Below are positions 53,331-61,725 of a stretch of DNA of 64,000 bases, piece by piece. Location: positions 10,660,938 to 10,724,937 of the forward strand of contig NZ_CP037423.1 of the NCBI RefSeq assembly GCF_007754155.1, written 5' to 3'. Made by a program: the position numbers and the translations under genes. The notes below the pieces were generated by a model. The model was not told where the DNA came from and did no database searches. It worked only from the letters and a program-made list of their open reading frames with translations. Source of the stretch: Stieleria neptunia (lineage in GTDB: Bacteria; Planctomycetota; Planctomycetia; Pirellulales; Pirellulaceae). The number at the start of each line of letters is the position of its first letter. Positions within the stretch are counted from its first letter, which is position 1.

Positions 53331-54716
53331 ATGGGAACACACGTCACAGAAGAGTCATGGTTCGGTCGCCTCGGCAAGGCGTTTGTCGGCATCCTGTTCG
53401 GCGGTCTACTGACCATCGTCTCGGTCCCGGTCTTGTTCTGGAACGAAGGCCGCGCCGTCCGGACCGCCAAGGGACTGAAGGAAGGCGCCAAAGTCGTCGT
53501 CGAGATCCAACCCGATTCGGTCGATCCGGCCAACGATGGAAAGTTTGTCCACGTCTCCGGTGACGTCCAAACCAGCGACGTGCTTCGTGATGACGACTTC
53601 GCCATCGAATACAACGGGATTCGATTGACGCGGCACGTCGAGATGTACCAATGGAACGAGAACGAACAAACCAAGAAGGACAAAAAGCTGGGCGGGGGAA
53701 CCCGGACGACCACCACCTACACCTACGAAAAAGATTGGTACCCGGGACGGATCGATTCAAGCGAGTTTGACGAAGCAGCGTCGCACCAGAATCCGACCGA
53801 ATTCGTGTTCGCCGATCGAACCTACCAGGCCAAAAACGTCTCCCTGGGCCGGTTCCGTCTTCCCGACTCGCTGATCGCCATGATCGGCGGCGAAGACGCC
53901 TTGGAACTTGACGCGGCCAACGTCCCCGAAGCGTTCAAGGATCGCTCGATCATTCGTAACGATGGCCCCAACGGCGCCTCGCGGATCTACCTGTTTGCAA
54001 ACCCGCTATCGGACACCGCGCCAGATCAGACCGTCGCGGCGGAAGCAGCCGTGGACGAGTCCGTGGAACTGGCGCTCACCCCGCCGGCCCAATCATTACC
54101 CGTCGAAACAAAGTCTCCCGAAACGGATGCGACCGACGGCCCACCCCCGACCGGCACCGCATCCCCACCCGCCCAGTCCGGCAATCCCGGCCTGCGGGCA
54201 ATCGAGACACCGCAGATCGGCGACGTACGCCTGTGGTTCACCGCGACGCCGGTGCAGACGGTCAGCCTGCTCAGCCAACAAACCGGCGAGTCCTTTCAGC
54301 CGTTTGAAACGCACTACAACACCACCATCAACGTGCTGAAAGTCGGCGTCATCAGCGCCGCCGAAATGATCGCCCAAGAAGAGGCCGCCAATCGAATGCT
54401 GACCTGGTTCTTGCGGGCCGCCGGATCGATGATGATGTTTTTCGGGTTGATGTTGTTGCTGCGCCCCCTGGTCGTGCTAGCCGATGTCCTCCCGCTGGCC
54501 GGTTCACTCGTCGGATTCGGCACCGCCATCGTCGCCGGCTTGCTGACCATCGCCGGGGCGATGACCGTGATCGGAATCGCATGGGTCTTCTATCGGCCCG
54601 TGTTGGGGATCAGTTTGCTGGTCGTCGCCGTCGCCGCGGTCTACCTGATTTTCCGCCGCGGTCGGTCCAAGCGCGGACAACAGCGCGATACACTCACCCA
54701 CGCCGATCTGGCGTGA
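53331..54716 (+). CDS. TMEM43-family (DUF1625) membrane protein
   Basis: The 461-residue product matches the TMEM43 plan: an N-terminal helix (AFVGILFGGLLTIVSVPVLFW followed by NEGRAVRTAK), a large extracytoplasmic part with VHVSGDVQTSDVLRDDDF and VEMYQWNENEQ, and three C-terminal helices (MMMFFGLMLLLRPLVVLADV, LVGFGTAIVAGLLTIAGAM and a last one at ISLLVVAVAAVYLIF). Human TMEM43 is a nuclear-envelope protein; the role of bacterial members is unknown. An insert rich in Pro, Thr and Ala lies at about residues 230-290. GGGAG lies 8 nt before the start. Confidence 0.88.
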   Translation: MGTHVTEESWFGRLGKAFVGILFGGLLTIVSVPVLFWNEGRAVRTAKGLKEGAKVVVEIQPDSVDPANDGKFVHVSGDVQTSDVLRDDDFAIEYNGIRLTRHVEMYQWNENEQTKKDKKLGGGTRTTTTYTYEKDWYPGRIDSSEFDEAASHQNPTEFVFADRTYQAKNVSLGRFRLPDSLIAMIGGEDALELDAANVPEAFKDRSIIRNDGPNGASRIYLFANPLSDTAPDQTVAAEAAVDESVELALTPPAQSLPVETKSPETDATDGPPPTGTASPPAQSGNPGLRAIETPQIGDVRLWFTATPVQTVSLLSQQTGESFQPFETHYNTTINVLKVGVISAAEMIAQEEAANRMLTWFLRAAGSMMMFFGLMLLLRPLVVLADVLPLAGSLVGFGTAIVAGLLTIAGAMTVIGIAWVFYRPVLGISLLVVAVAAVYLIFRRGRSKRGQQRDTLTHADLA

Positions 54717-54751
54717 CCGGTCACCGATCTGGACTTCAACCCCACGACCCT

Positions 54752-56908
54752 ATGAAACGCTTACCAATCGCCGCACTTTCGTTCGGCTTCTTGATTTTGA
54801 ACCTGGGCCTGTTGCGGGCTCAGGAGGATACGAACACCACCACGACGGAGCAAAAAGGAATGACTGATTCGGTACTGCTGAAACCATGGACGGGACCCTA
54901 TGGAGGCGTACCGCCGTGGGATCTGGTGCGCAGCGAAGAGTTTATCGATGCCTTTGACGCGGCCATCGCACAAGCGTCCGCGGACATCGACACGATCGCC
55001 ACCAACCCCGAACCGGCCACGTTTGAAAACACCGTGGTGGCGATGGAAAAAGCCGGACAAGCGCTCGATCGCCTGGATGCGATCTTCGGTGTCCACTCCT
55101 CCAACCTGAACCTCGGTCCGATCCCTGACATCGAACGCGTCGTCGCGCCAAAACTTTCCGCCCACTCCGACAGCATCTACCAGAACAGCGCGCTGTTCGA
55201 ACGACTCAAGGCGATCTACGAAAGCGACGAAAAAAAATCCATGACCGTCGCACAAGTCCGCTTGATCGACGACCTCTACAAAACGTTCGTTCGTCGCGGC
55301 GCCCAACTCAATGCCAGTGACAAGGCCCGGCTGACACGAATCAACGCGGACCTTTCGCGGTTGTTTACCGATTTCAGCCAAAACGTCCTCGAAGACGAAA
55401 AGCGATTCGTGACCTGGGTCGAACAGGAATCGGATTTGGATGGGTTGCCCGAAAGCGTGGTGGCGTCCATGAAACGGGCCGCCGAAGAACGCGGCAAACC
55501 CGATCAATGGGCGGTGACCAACACCCGATCGTCGATGGATCCGTTCTTGACCTACAGCACCAACCGACCGCTCCGCGAACAAGTCTGGCGGACCTATTAC
55601 AACCGCTGTGACAACGGTGACGAACACGACAACAACGGAATCATCACCGAAATCCTGGCACTCCGCCGCGAACGGGCCAAACTGCTCGGCTATCCCACCC
55701 ACGCCCACTGGCGTTTGGAACCGACGATGGCGAAAAAGCCCGAGGCAACCTTTGCACTGATGAACCAAGTGTGGCCCAAGGCCGTCGCCCGCGTCACCGA
55801 AGAGGTCGCCGACATGCAGAAGATCGCCGACGCCGATGCATCCGATCCCGCAGAAAAGATCACCATCGAGCCCTGGGACTACCGCTTCTACGCCGAGAAA
55901 GTCCGCAAGGCGAAATATGACCTGGACCTCGGTGAAGTCAAACCCTACCTGCAACTGGAAAAGCTCCGCGAAGGCATGTTCTGGGTCGCCGGCGAACTGT
56001 TCGGTTTTCAATTCACGCCCGCCAAAGACGTTCCGGTTTTTCATCCCGATGTCCGCGTCTGGGAAGTCACCGGCCGCGACGGACAACATGTCGGACTGTG
56101 GTACTTTGATCCCTACGCGCGCACCGGAAAACGAAGCGGCGCCTGGATGACCGCCTACCGCGTCCAACAGAACATGGGCGACGCAAAAACACCGATCGTC
56201 TCCAATAACTCCAACTTCATCCCGGGCGGTCAAGACGAAACCGTGCTGATTTCCTGGGACGATGCCGTCACCCTGTTCCACGAATTCGGCCACGCCCTGC
56301 ACGGGCTCAGTTCCGACGTGAACTATCCCTCCCAAGCCGGCACGTCGGTCGCCCGCGACTACGTCGAGTTCCCCTCCCAACTGCTGGAACATTGGCTCGA
56401 CACACCCGAAGTCCTGCAGAAGTATTGTGTGCACTACGAAACCGGCCAGCCGTTGCCGCAATCACTGATCGACAAGATCAAAAAAGCGTCCACATTCAAT
56501 CAAGGATTCGCGACGGTCGAATACTTGGCCAGTGCGATCGTCGACATGAAACTGCACACCAGTGATCAAGATCGGATCGACCCGGACGCCTTTGAAACCG
56601 AGACACTCAAAGAAATCGGGATGCCCGACGAATTGCCGATGCGACACCGCACGCCGCACTTCGCCCACATCTTCAGCAGCGACAGCTATTCGGCCGGCTA
56701 TTACAGTTACCTGTGGGCCGACGCGTTGACGGCCGATGCCGCAGAAGCGTTTGAAGAGGCCGGTTCGTACTACGACCCGGAACTTTGCAAGAGCCTGAAC
56801 GAGAACGTGTTCTCCGTCGGCGACACGATTGACCCCGCCGACGGATTTCGCCGTTTCAGGGGCCGCGACGTCGACACGTCCGCCCTGATGCGCAAACGAG
56901 GGTTTTGA
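54752..56908 (+). CDS. M3-family zinc peptidase (oligopeptidase/Dcp-like), exported
   Basis: The 718-residue product has a signal peptide (MKRLPIAALSFGFLILNLGL, cut near LRAQ). The zinc site HEFGHALHGL (in TLFHEFGHALHG) with the downstream ELPMRHRTPHF and SDSYSAGYYSYLWADAL segments is characteristic of M3A peptidases (thimet/Dcp type). The length and the N-terminal helical part (YGGVPPWDLVRSEEFIDAF) fit peptidyl-dipeptidase Dcp. It should degrade short peptides in the periplasm. It starts 35 bp after the TMEM43 gene, so cotranscription is likely. A frame opening at 54581 is read-through only. Confidence 0.92.
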   Translation: MKRLPIAALSFGFLILNLGLLRAQEDTNTTTTEQKGMTDSVLLKPWTGPYGGVPPWDLVRSEEFIDAFDAAIAQASADIDTIATNPEPATFENTVVAMEKAGQALDRLDAIFGVHSSNLNLGPIPDIERVVAPKLSAHSDSIYQNSALFERLKAIYESDEKKSMTVAQVRLIDDLYKTFVRRGAQLNASDKARLTRINADLSRLFTDFSQNVLEDEKRFVTWVEQESDLDGLPESVVASMKRAAEERGKPDQWAVTNTRSSMDPFLTYSTNRPLREQVWRTYYNRCDNGDEHDNNGIITEILALRRERAKLLGYPTHAHWRLEPTMAKKPEATFALMNQVWPKAVARVTEEVADMQKIADADASDPAEKITIEPWDYRFYAEKVRKAKYDLDLGEVKPYLQLEKLREGMFWVAGELFGFQFTPAKDVPVFHPDVRVWEVTGRDGQHVGLWYFDPYARTGKRSGAWMTAYRVQQNMGDAKTPIVSNNSNFIPGGQDETVLISWDDAVTLFHEFGHALHGLSSDVNYPSQAGTSVARDYVEFPSQLLEHWLDTPEVLQKYCVHYETGQPLPQSLIDKIKKASTFNQGFATVEYLASAIVDMKLHTSDQDRIDPDAFETETLKEIGMPDELPMRHRTPHFAHIFSSDSYSAGYYSYLWADALTADAAEAFEEAGSYYDPELCKSLNENVFSVGDTIDPADGFRRFRGRDVDTSALMRKRGF

Positions 56909-56971
56909 GTGGCATTTTGTTACCCCCGCAAGTAACGCTGCGAAGCATTGATTGCATGTGTCTGACGAGGT

Positions 56972-57045
56972 GTTAGCGGCAGGGCGCAAGCCCTCCGGTT
57001 CCTCATCGTTACCAAACACCGGAGGGCTCGCGCCCTACCGCTAAC
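56972..57045. repeat. Inverted pair of GGAGGGCTCGCGCCCT repeats
   Basis: 56972-56999 and 57018-57045 are inverted copies of the 28-bp unit with two mismatches, 18 bp apart. Together they can form a very stable hairpin after the M3 peptidase gene, and could serve as a terminator. Confidence 0.75.
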
Positions 57046-57114
57046 AATGATAACCCGCTTGGCGTCCATGTAAGTGGCACAGCCATCACTGATTGAGACC
57101 CCCAAACCAGAACC

Positions 57115-58380
57115 ATGATCACTCCACCACGCTACCTGTTCGTTGTTTTGCTGGGCGGCTTCATCACCACGACCACCTGCCTTGCCGAATACTGGACGGA
57201 GTTTCGCGGGCCGGGTGGACAGGGGCATTCCGGCGCCGACTCGCTGCCGCTTTCCTGGAGCGAAACCGAGCACATCGCTTGGAAGATTCCGATCGAAGGT
57301 GACGGATGGTCTTCGCCGGTCGTCGCCGATGGAAAAATCTATTTGACCACCGCGACACCGCTCGATGGCGATGCCGACAAGGCGCGATCGTTGCGTGCCC
57401 TGTGCATCCGTGCCGACGACGGCCGAATTCTCTGGAACAAGGAAGTCTTCATCCAGTCGGGCGACGGCGTGCAGATGCACAAGAAGAACAGCCACGCCAG
57501 TGCCACGCCGGTGCTGGAAGGCGATCGGCTGTACGTGCACTTCGGCCCCTCCGGCACCGCCTGCCTGTCGACCGATGGAGAAATGATTTGGACGACGGAC
57601 GCACTGCAGTTTCGACCGGTTCACGGCAACGGCGGTTCACCGGTGCTTTACAACGAAACGCTGATCGTCACCTGCGACGGCGGTGACCAACAATTCGTCG
57701 CCGGCATCTCGGCAGCCAGCGGCGACGTAAAATGGAAAACCGAGCGGCGAGCGGAAGTCAAAAAAGGGTTTTCGTTTTCCACGCCGATGCTGATCGAAGT
57801 CGACGGGCAGCCCCAAGCCGTCTGTCCGGGCAGTGGAGCCGTCGTCGCCTACGACCCCGAAACGGGCGCGGAAATTTGGAGTGTGGACTATGACGAAGGT
57901 TATTCCGTTGTGCCGCGCCCCGTTTTCGCCAACGGACTTGTCTTTGTCAGCAGCGGTTACGATTCCGCATCGTTGTACGCGATCGATCCGAGCGGACGCG
58001 GTGACGTGACCGATTCGCATGTCCGCTGGACGCTGGACAAGGGCGTCCCCAAGACCCCTTCGATGTTGGCCGTGGGCGATGAATTGTATTTCGTCGACGA
58101 CGGAGGCGTCGCCTCGTGCGTCGATGCGACCACGGGCAAGCTGCACTGGAAAGAACGTCTGGGCGGAAAGTATTCCGCGTCCCCGTTTTACGGGGCGGGC
58201 CGCATCTATTTCCAAAGCGAAACGGGAAAGACGACGGTCATCGCACCTGGGAAGAAATACAATGAATTGGCGGTCAACGATCTCGGCGACTCCGACCGAA
58301 CCTTTGCATCGTTCGCGGTGATCGACGAAGCGATCTTGCTGAGAAGTGAAACACAGCTGTACCGCATCGAAACCGAGTAG
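57115..58380 (+). CDS. Secreted PQQ-like beta-propeller protein
   Basis: The 421-residue product has a signal peptide (YLFVVLLGGFITTTTCLA). It then opens with WTEFRGPGGQGHSGADSLPL, a start typical of planctomycete PQQ-propeller proteins. Propeller blades recur with a DGKIYLTTATP, GDRLYVHFGPSGTACL, GLVFVSSGYDSASLYAIDPS and GRIYFQSETGKTTV pattern. Relatives include BamB-like and PQQ-dependent dehydrogenase-like proteins; whether a cofactor is bound is unknown. Its stop codon TAG is the first part of a 46-bp double-hairpin repeat. Confidence 0.87.
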   Translation: MITPPRYLFVVLLGGFITTTTCLAEYWTEFRGPGGQGHSGADSLPLSWSETEHIAWKIPIEGDGWSSPVVADGKIYLTTATPLDGDADKARSLRALCIRADDGRILWNKEVFIQSGDGVQMHKKNSHASATPVLEGDRLYVHFGPSGTACLSTDGEMIWTTDALQFRPVHGNGGSPVLYNETLIVTCDGGDQQFVAGISAASGDVKWKTERRAEVKKGFSFSTPMLIEVDGQPQAVCPGSGAVVAYDPETGAEIWSVDYDEGYSVVPRPVFANGLVFVSSGYDSASLYAIDPSGRGDVTDSHVRWTLDKGVPKTPSMLAVGDELYFVDDGGVASCVDATTGKLHWKERLGGKYSASPFYGAGRIYFQSETGKTTVIAPGKKYNELAVNDLGDSDRTFASFAVIDEAILLRSETQLYRIETE

Positions 58381-58422
58381 GTCACGCTGTGCGTGACACA
58401 TGGCATGCACAGCATGCCCTAC
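58377..58422 (+). repeat. 46-bp double-hairpin repeat, copy 1
   Basis: GTAG, hairpin GTCACGC-TGT-GCGTGAC, 4-nt spacer, hairpin GGCATGC-ACA-GCATGCC, then CTAC. An almost identical copy in the same orientation is at 59427-59472. It overlaps the stop of the PQQ-propeller gene. Confidence 0.85.
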
Positions 58423-58535
58423 GCGACGGCTGCAATGGGTCCCGCGATCGATAGGACCAATCGGACAGATGCGACCGATAAATCCTATGTGTCGCATTGG
58501 TCCCATTGCACGATCATTGCCCCGGCGGGCAAGCT

Positions 58536-59393
58536 TCACACCAGATCCAACACCCGGTCCATCTGCTCAGCGATCTCTACCAAACGTTTGCGGTCACCGC
58601 CCTTGACCTCCGCGGTCGCCCAGCCGTGGTAATCGATTTTCGCAAGCTCCGCACGGACCTTGGCCCACTCGATGCTGCCTTCACCGAGCGGCTTGCGAAA
58701 CCCTTCGCGCATGCCTTCGTTCATCGCGACGGTCAAGTCATACTCTTTGATGTCCAACTTCTTCGCGCGGCGACCGATGACTTCCAACCAGTGCTGCGGC
58801 CAACCCCAGCGGACGACGTTGCCGACGTCGAAATAGATCCCCACCATCGGACTGTCGAACGAATCGATGAACCGGGCCATTCCCATCGGCTCGATCAGAT
58901 ACGACGCCCAAACGTTTTCGCACAAGATCATCACACCTTGCTTCTCGGCATGCCCGACCGCTTGCCGGATGATCTGCTTGGTCTCCTCGTAGTTCTGTAA
59001 ATAGCTGATCTTGCGATCGTATCGAACAACGTGCAAGACCGAGCTGGCGCCGAGCATTTTGGCCTGATCGATCGCGCCGACCAAATCGGGATTGCTGGAA
59101 TGGACCACGCCATGAATCGGCAAACCGGTTGCTTCACTCGCCTGGGCATAAGACCGAACGAGCGCTTCGTTTTCTTTGCCGAGTTTGACGCGAGGTTCCA
59201 CGCCATCGAAACCGATGTCGCGGATCATGCGAAATTTTTCCAGCACCGATTCGTTGCCGGTGGCCATGTGCAACTTGATGGCTTTCTTGATCTTGCCGGT
59301 GAACTGGCCGGCGGCGGCCTTGTTGGGCAGTGACTGTGTTGCCAGCGCGACGGATGCGGCAGCGGCAGATTTCAAAACGGTGCGTCGATGCAT
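58536..59393 (-). CDS. Tat-exported sugar-phosphate isomerase/epimerase-like protein
   Basis: The 285-residue product starts MHRRTVLKSAAAASVALAT, a Tat-type signal, chosen over a longer frame that reads through the repeat at 59427. TIM-barrel marks are RDIGFDGVEPRVKLG, VVHSSNPDLVGAIDQAKMLG, VMILCENVWASYL (metal ligand Glu), VGIYFDVGNV and YHGWATAEVKGGD. It probably acts on sugars in the periplasm with the Gfo/Idh oxidoreductase encoded just upstream on the same strand. Confidence 0.87.
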   Translation of the reverse strand: MHRRTVLKSAAAASVALATQSLPNKAAAGQFTGKIKKAIKLHMATGNESVLEKFRMIRDIGFDGVEPRVKLGKENEALVRSYAQASEATGLPIHGVVHSSNPDLVGAIDQAKMLGASSVLHVVRYDRKISYLQNYEETKQIIRQAVGHAEKQGVMILCENVWASYLIEPMGMARFIDSFDSPMVGIYFDVGNVVRWGWPQHWLEVIGRRAKKLDIKEYDLTVAMNEGMREGFRKPLGEGSIEWAKVRAELAKIDYHGWATAEVKGGDRKRLVEIAEQMDRVLDLV

Positions 59394-59426
59394 GATGTGA
59401 ATCCGAGAGTGAAGGCGTTGGGAGGT

Positions 59427-59472
59427 GTAGGTCACGCTGTGCGTGACGTCTGGCATGCATAGCATGCCCTAC
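59427..59472 (+). repeat. 46-bp double-hairpin repeat, copy 2
   Basis: Same structure and orientation as 58377-58422; the second loop is ATA instead of ACA, and the spacer between hairpins differs. It lies upstream of the isomerase start and is followed by an AAGCTGGAAGCTT palindrome at about 59487-59499. Confidence 0.85.
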
Positions 59473-59515
59473 CGACTCGATCGCAAGCTGGAAGCTTACG
59501 CCACTGGCGACTCGG

Positions 59516-60868
59516 TCACGAAAGCGACCAACCGGATCGGGGCTCGCGACGGATGAAGGGGTCGGCTTCGGGACAACCGACACACTTCATGTTGACCGGA
59601 TCCCAAGTGATTTTTTTGCCGACACGATAGGCGACGTTGCCCAAATGATTCGCTTCGGTCAACGGACCGGCGTAACTGAACGGGCTGCCGGTCTGGCCGC
59701 CGCTTAAACAGGCCGCCACCCATTCTTCATGGTGCCCTGGCGAATCCGGGATGAACGGCTCGGGAGGGACAAAGTCCGTGAAGTCGTCTTCGGGCAACAG
59801 CAAATGTTTCCGGTAGTCCGAAAGCAACATGCCTTTCGAACCGATGAACAACACGCCGCTGTTCCACTGTGGAATCTCGCCGCGTTTCCAGATCTCCGGC
59901 TTGTGTGTCCCTTGGTGCCACGTCAATTTGACGGGGACCCGATCGCCGCGCTGCCCATAGTGATATTCCGCCGACATCGACGCCGGAGCGATCTCGGGAT
60001 GGGCTGGCGGGCCAAACGCTTCGACCGTCTGGGGCGCATCCAGTTGGAGCGCCCAGTACGGCAGGTCGTTCCAGTGGCTGCCCAGATCCGACATCGTGCC
60101 GTTGCCAAAATCCCACCAGCGGTACCAATTGGGTCCGGGGAAATAGACGTTGTGGAAAGGACGCTTGGGCGCCGGTCCCAGCCAGAGGTCCCAGTCCAAA
60201 TAACTCGGCGGGGTCATCCCCGTTGCGGGTCTGGAATCGACGAACAACCGATCGTTCTTCTTGGCGTCTGCTTCGGACTGCAGCCCCCAAGCGCGACCGA
60301 CCCAGACGTGGGCTTCGTGAACGTCACCGATCGCGCCGGACTGAATCAATTCGACCACGCGGTGATAGTTTTCGCCGGCGTGAATCTGTGTTCCCATTTG
60401 CGTCACCACACCGGCCCGCGCGGCGGCTTCGGTCACCGCGCGGGTCTCGGCGATGTTGTACGCCAGGGGTTTTTCGCAATAGACGTGCTTGCCCAGTTGC
60501 AGCGCCGGCATGGTGGCGAAGGCGTGGGTGTGTTCGGTCGTGCTGACCACTGCCGCATCGATCTCTTTGCCGACGGCGTCATAGAGTTTTCGAAAGTCTT
60601 GAAACTTGCGTGCCGCGGGAAACTGCTTCGCCGTGTTTTCGACGAAGCGTGAGTCGACGTCGCAGAGGGCCACGACGTCGACTTTCCCGGTCGCCGTGAT
60701 CGCCTTTAAATTGCTTCCGCCGCGCCCGCCCACACCGATGAAGGCGACCTTCATGCGGTCGTTCGCGGCGGCCCGGGCACGTCGCGGAACGAGGGACAGC
60801 GAGGTGGCTGCCGCGGCAGCGATGGCAGTGTTTTGGACAAGAAACCGACGACGACCGAGAGCATGCAT
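59516..60868 (-). CDS. Tat-exported Gfo/Idh/MocA-family oxidoreductase
   Basis: The 450-residue product starts [20 protein letters not shown], a Tat signal. The Rossmann nucleotide site is [19 protein letters not shown], with [19 protein letters not shown] after the second strand; the catalytic-region motif is [19 protein letters not shown]. The C-terminal half has [20 protein letters not shown], common to planctomycete exported members. It probably oxidises or rearranges a sugar with NAD(P) bound before export. It precedes the isomerase gene on the same strand, with about 120 bp and a repeat between them. Confidence 0.92.
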   Translation of the reverse strand: MHALGRRRFLVQNTAIAAAAATSLSLVPRRARAAANDRMKVAFIGVGGRGGSNLKAITATGKVDVVALCDVDSRFVENTAKQFPAARKFQDFRKLYDAVGKEIDAAVVSTTEHTHAFATMPALQLGKHVYCEKPLAYNIAETRAVTEAAARAGVVTQMGTQIHAGENYHRVVELIQSGAIGDVHEAHVWVGRAWGLQSEADAKKNDRLFVDSRPATGMTPPSYLDWDLWLGPAPKRPFHNVYFPGPNWYRWWDFGNGTMSDLGSHWNDLPYWALQLDAPQTVEAFGPPAHPEIAPASMSAEYHYGQRGDRVPVKLTWHQGTHKPEIWKRGEIPQWNSGVLFIGSKGMLLSDYRKHLLLPEDDFTDFVPPEPFIPDSPGHHEEWVAACLSGGQTGSPFSYAGPLTEANHLGNVAYRVGKKITWDPVNMKCVGCPEADPFIRREPRSGWSLS

Positions 60869-61088
60869 GGCGATAGACCCGGCGAATGGGGGGAGGGTGG
60901 AGGGGAAGGGGAAAACGCGGGCTGGCAAAGGAAAAGTGTAACAACCCGGCACACAGGGCGTCGGATTCCGACCAAAATTGATCTCTCCACGCTCTTCGTC
61001 ACACCGATTCGCCTTTTTTGTCTAAGGCCGTGGCGGTTCGATCGTCTTTCACTGTGCATGGACGAGCATCCTTCTGCTTGCGCGGGCA

Positions 61089-61646
61089 ATGAACCATTTG
61101 AATCACCAATGCGACCCATCGTGCGACGATGCCGCCAGCGAGCCGCTGAGCGACCAAGCATGGCTGACCCAAGTCTTTCGGGAAAACGAACTCCCAATGA
61201 TGGGCTATGCGACACACCTACTGGGCGATCGCGACCGCGCAAGCGACGTCGTTCAAGACACGTTTGTTCGACTGTGCAAGCAGCCTCGCCAGCAGGTCCA
61301 AGATCGCGTTCGACAATGGCTGTTTCGGGTCTGCCGCAATCGCGCCTTGGACATCCTGAAGAAGGAGAGCCGGATGAAAACACTCGACGATGCAAACGCC
61401 TCACGCCAAATCAGCCGAGACTCCGATCCCGTGTCCATCGCCGAGATGACCGAACGTTACGAAAACGCGCAAGGCCTGTTGGCCACGCTGCCGCCGCGAC
61501 AGCAAGAAGTCATTCGCTTGAAGATCCATGGGGATTTGAGCTACCGCGAAATCAGCGAATTGACGGGGCTGAGCGTCGGCAATGTCGGGTACCTGCTGAG
61601 CACCGGTTTGAAACTGATACGCAACCGACTGGCGACCGCTGAATGA
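61089..61646 (+). CDS. ECF-type RNA polymerase sigma factor
   Basis: The 185-residue product has region 2 (WLTQVFRENELPMMGYATHL, GDRDRASDVVQDTFVRLC, VRQWLFRVCRNRALDIL) and region 4 (LATLPPRQQEVIRLKIHGDL, YREISELTGLSVGNVGYLL). The order and size are standard for group 4 (ECF) sigma factors. The following gene encodes a membrane protein with an anti-sigma-like N-terminus, so release from that protein is the probable activation step. The C-terminus ends soon after region 4, without extra domains. Confidence 0.93.
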   Translation: MNHLNHQCDPSCDDAASEPLSDQAWLTQVFRENELPMMGYATHLLGDRDRASDVVQDTFVRLCKQPRQQVQDRVRQWLFRVCRNRALDILKKESRMKTLDDANASRQISRDSDPVSIAEMTERYENAQGLLATLPPRQQEVIRLKIHGDLSYREISELTGLSVGNVGYLLSTGLKLIRNRLATAE

Positions 61647-61725
61647 TCCCGCACCACTGAACCACCCAACCAACCGCAACGTCACGCGTGGCCGCCGCGC
61701 GCACACCTTCCCGAGAATCAGAACC

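Noticed and set aside
54761..56461. Open frame of 566 codons on the minus strand
   Set aside because: It is antisense to the M3 peptidase, which has an intact HEFGH site; the minus frame shows no domain.
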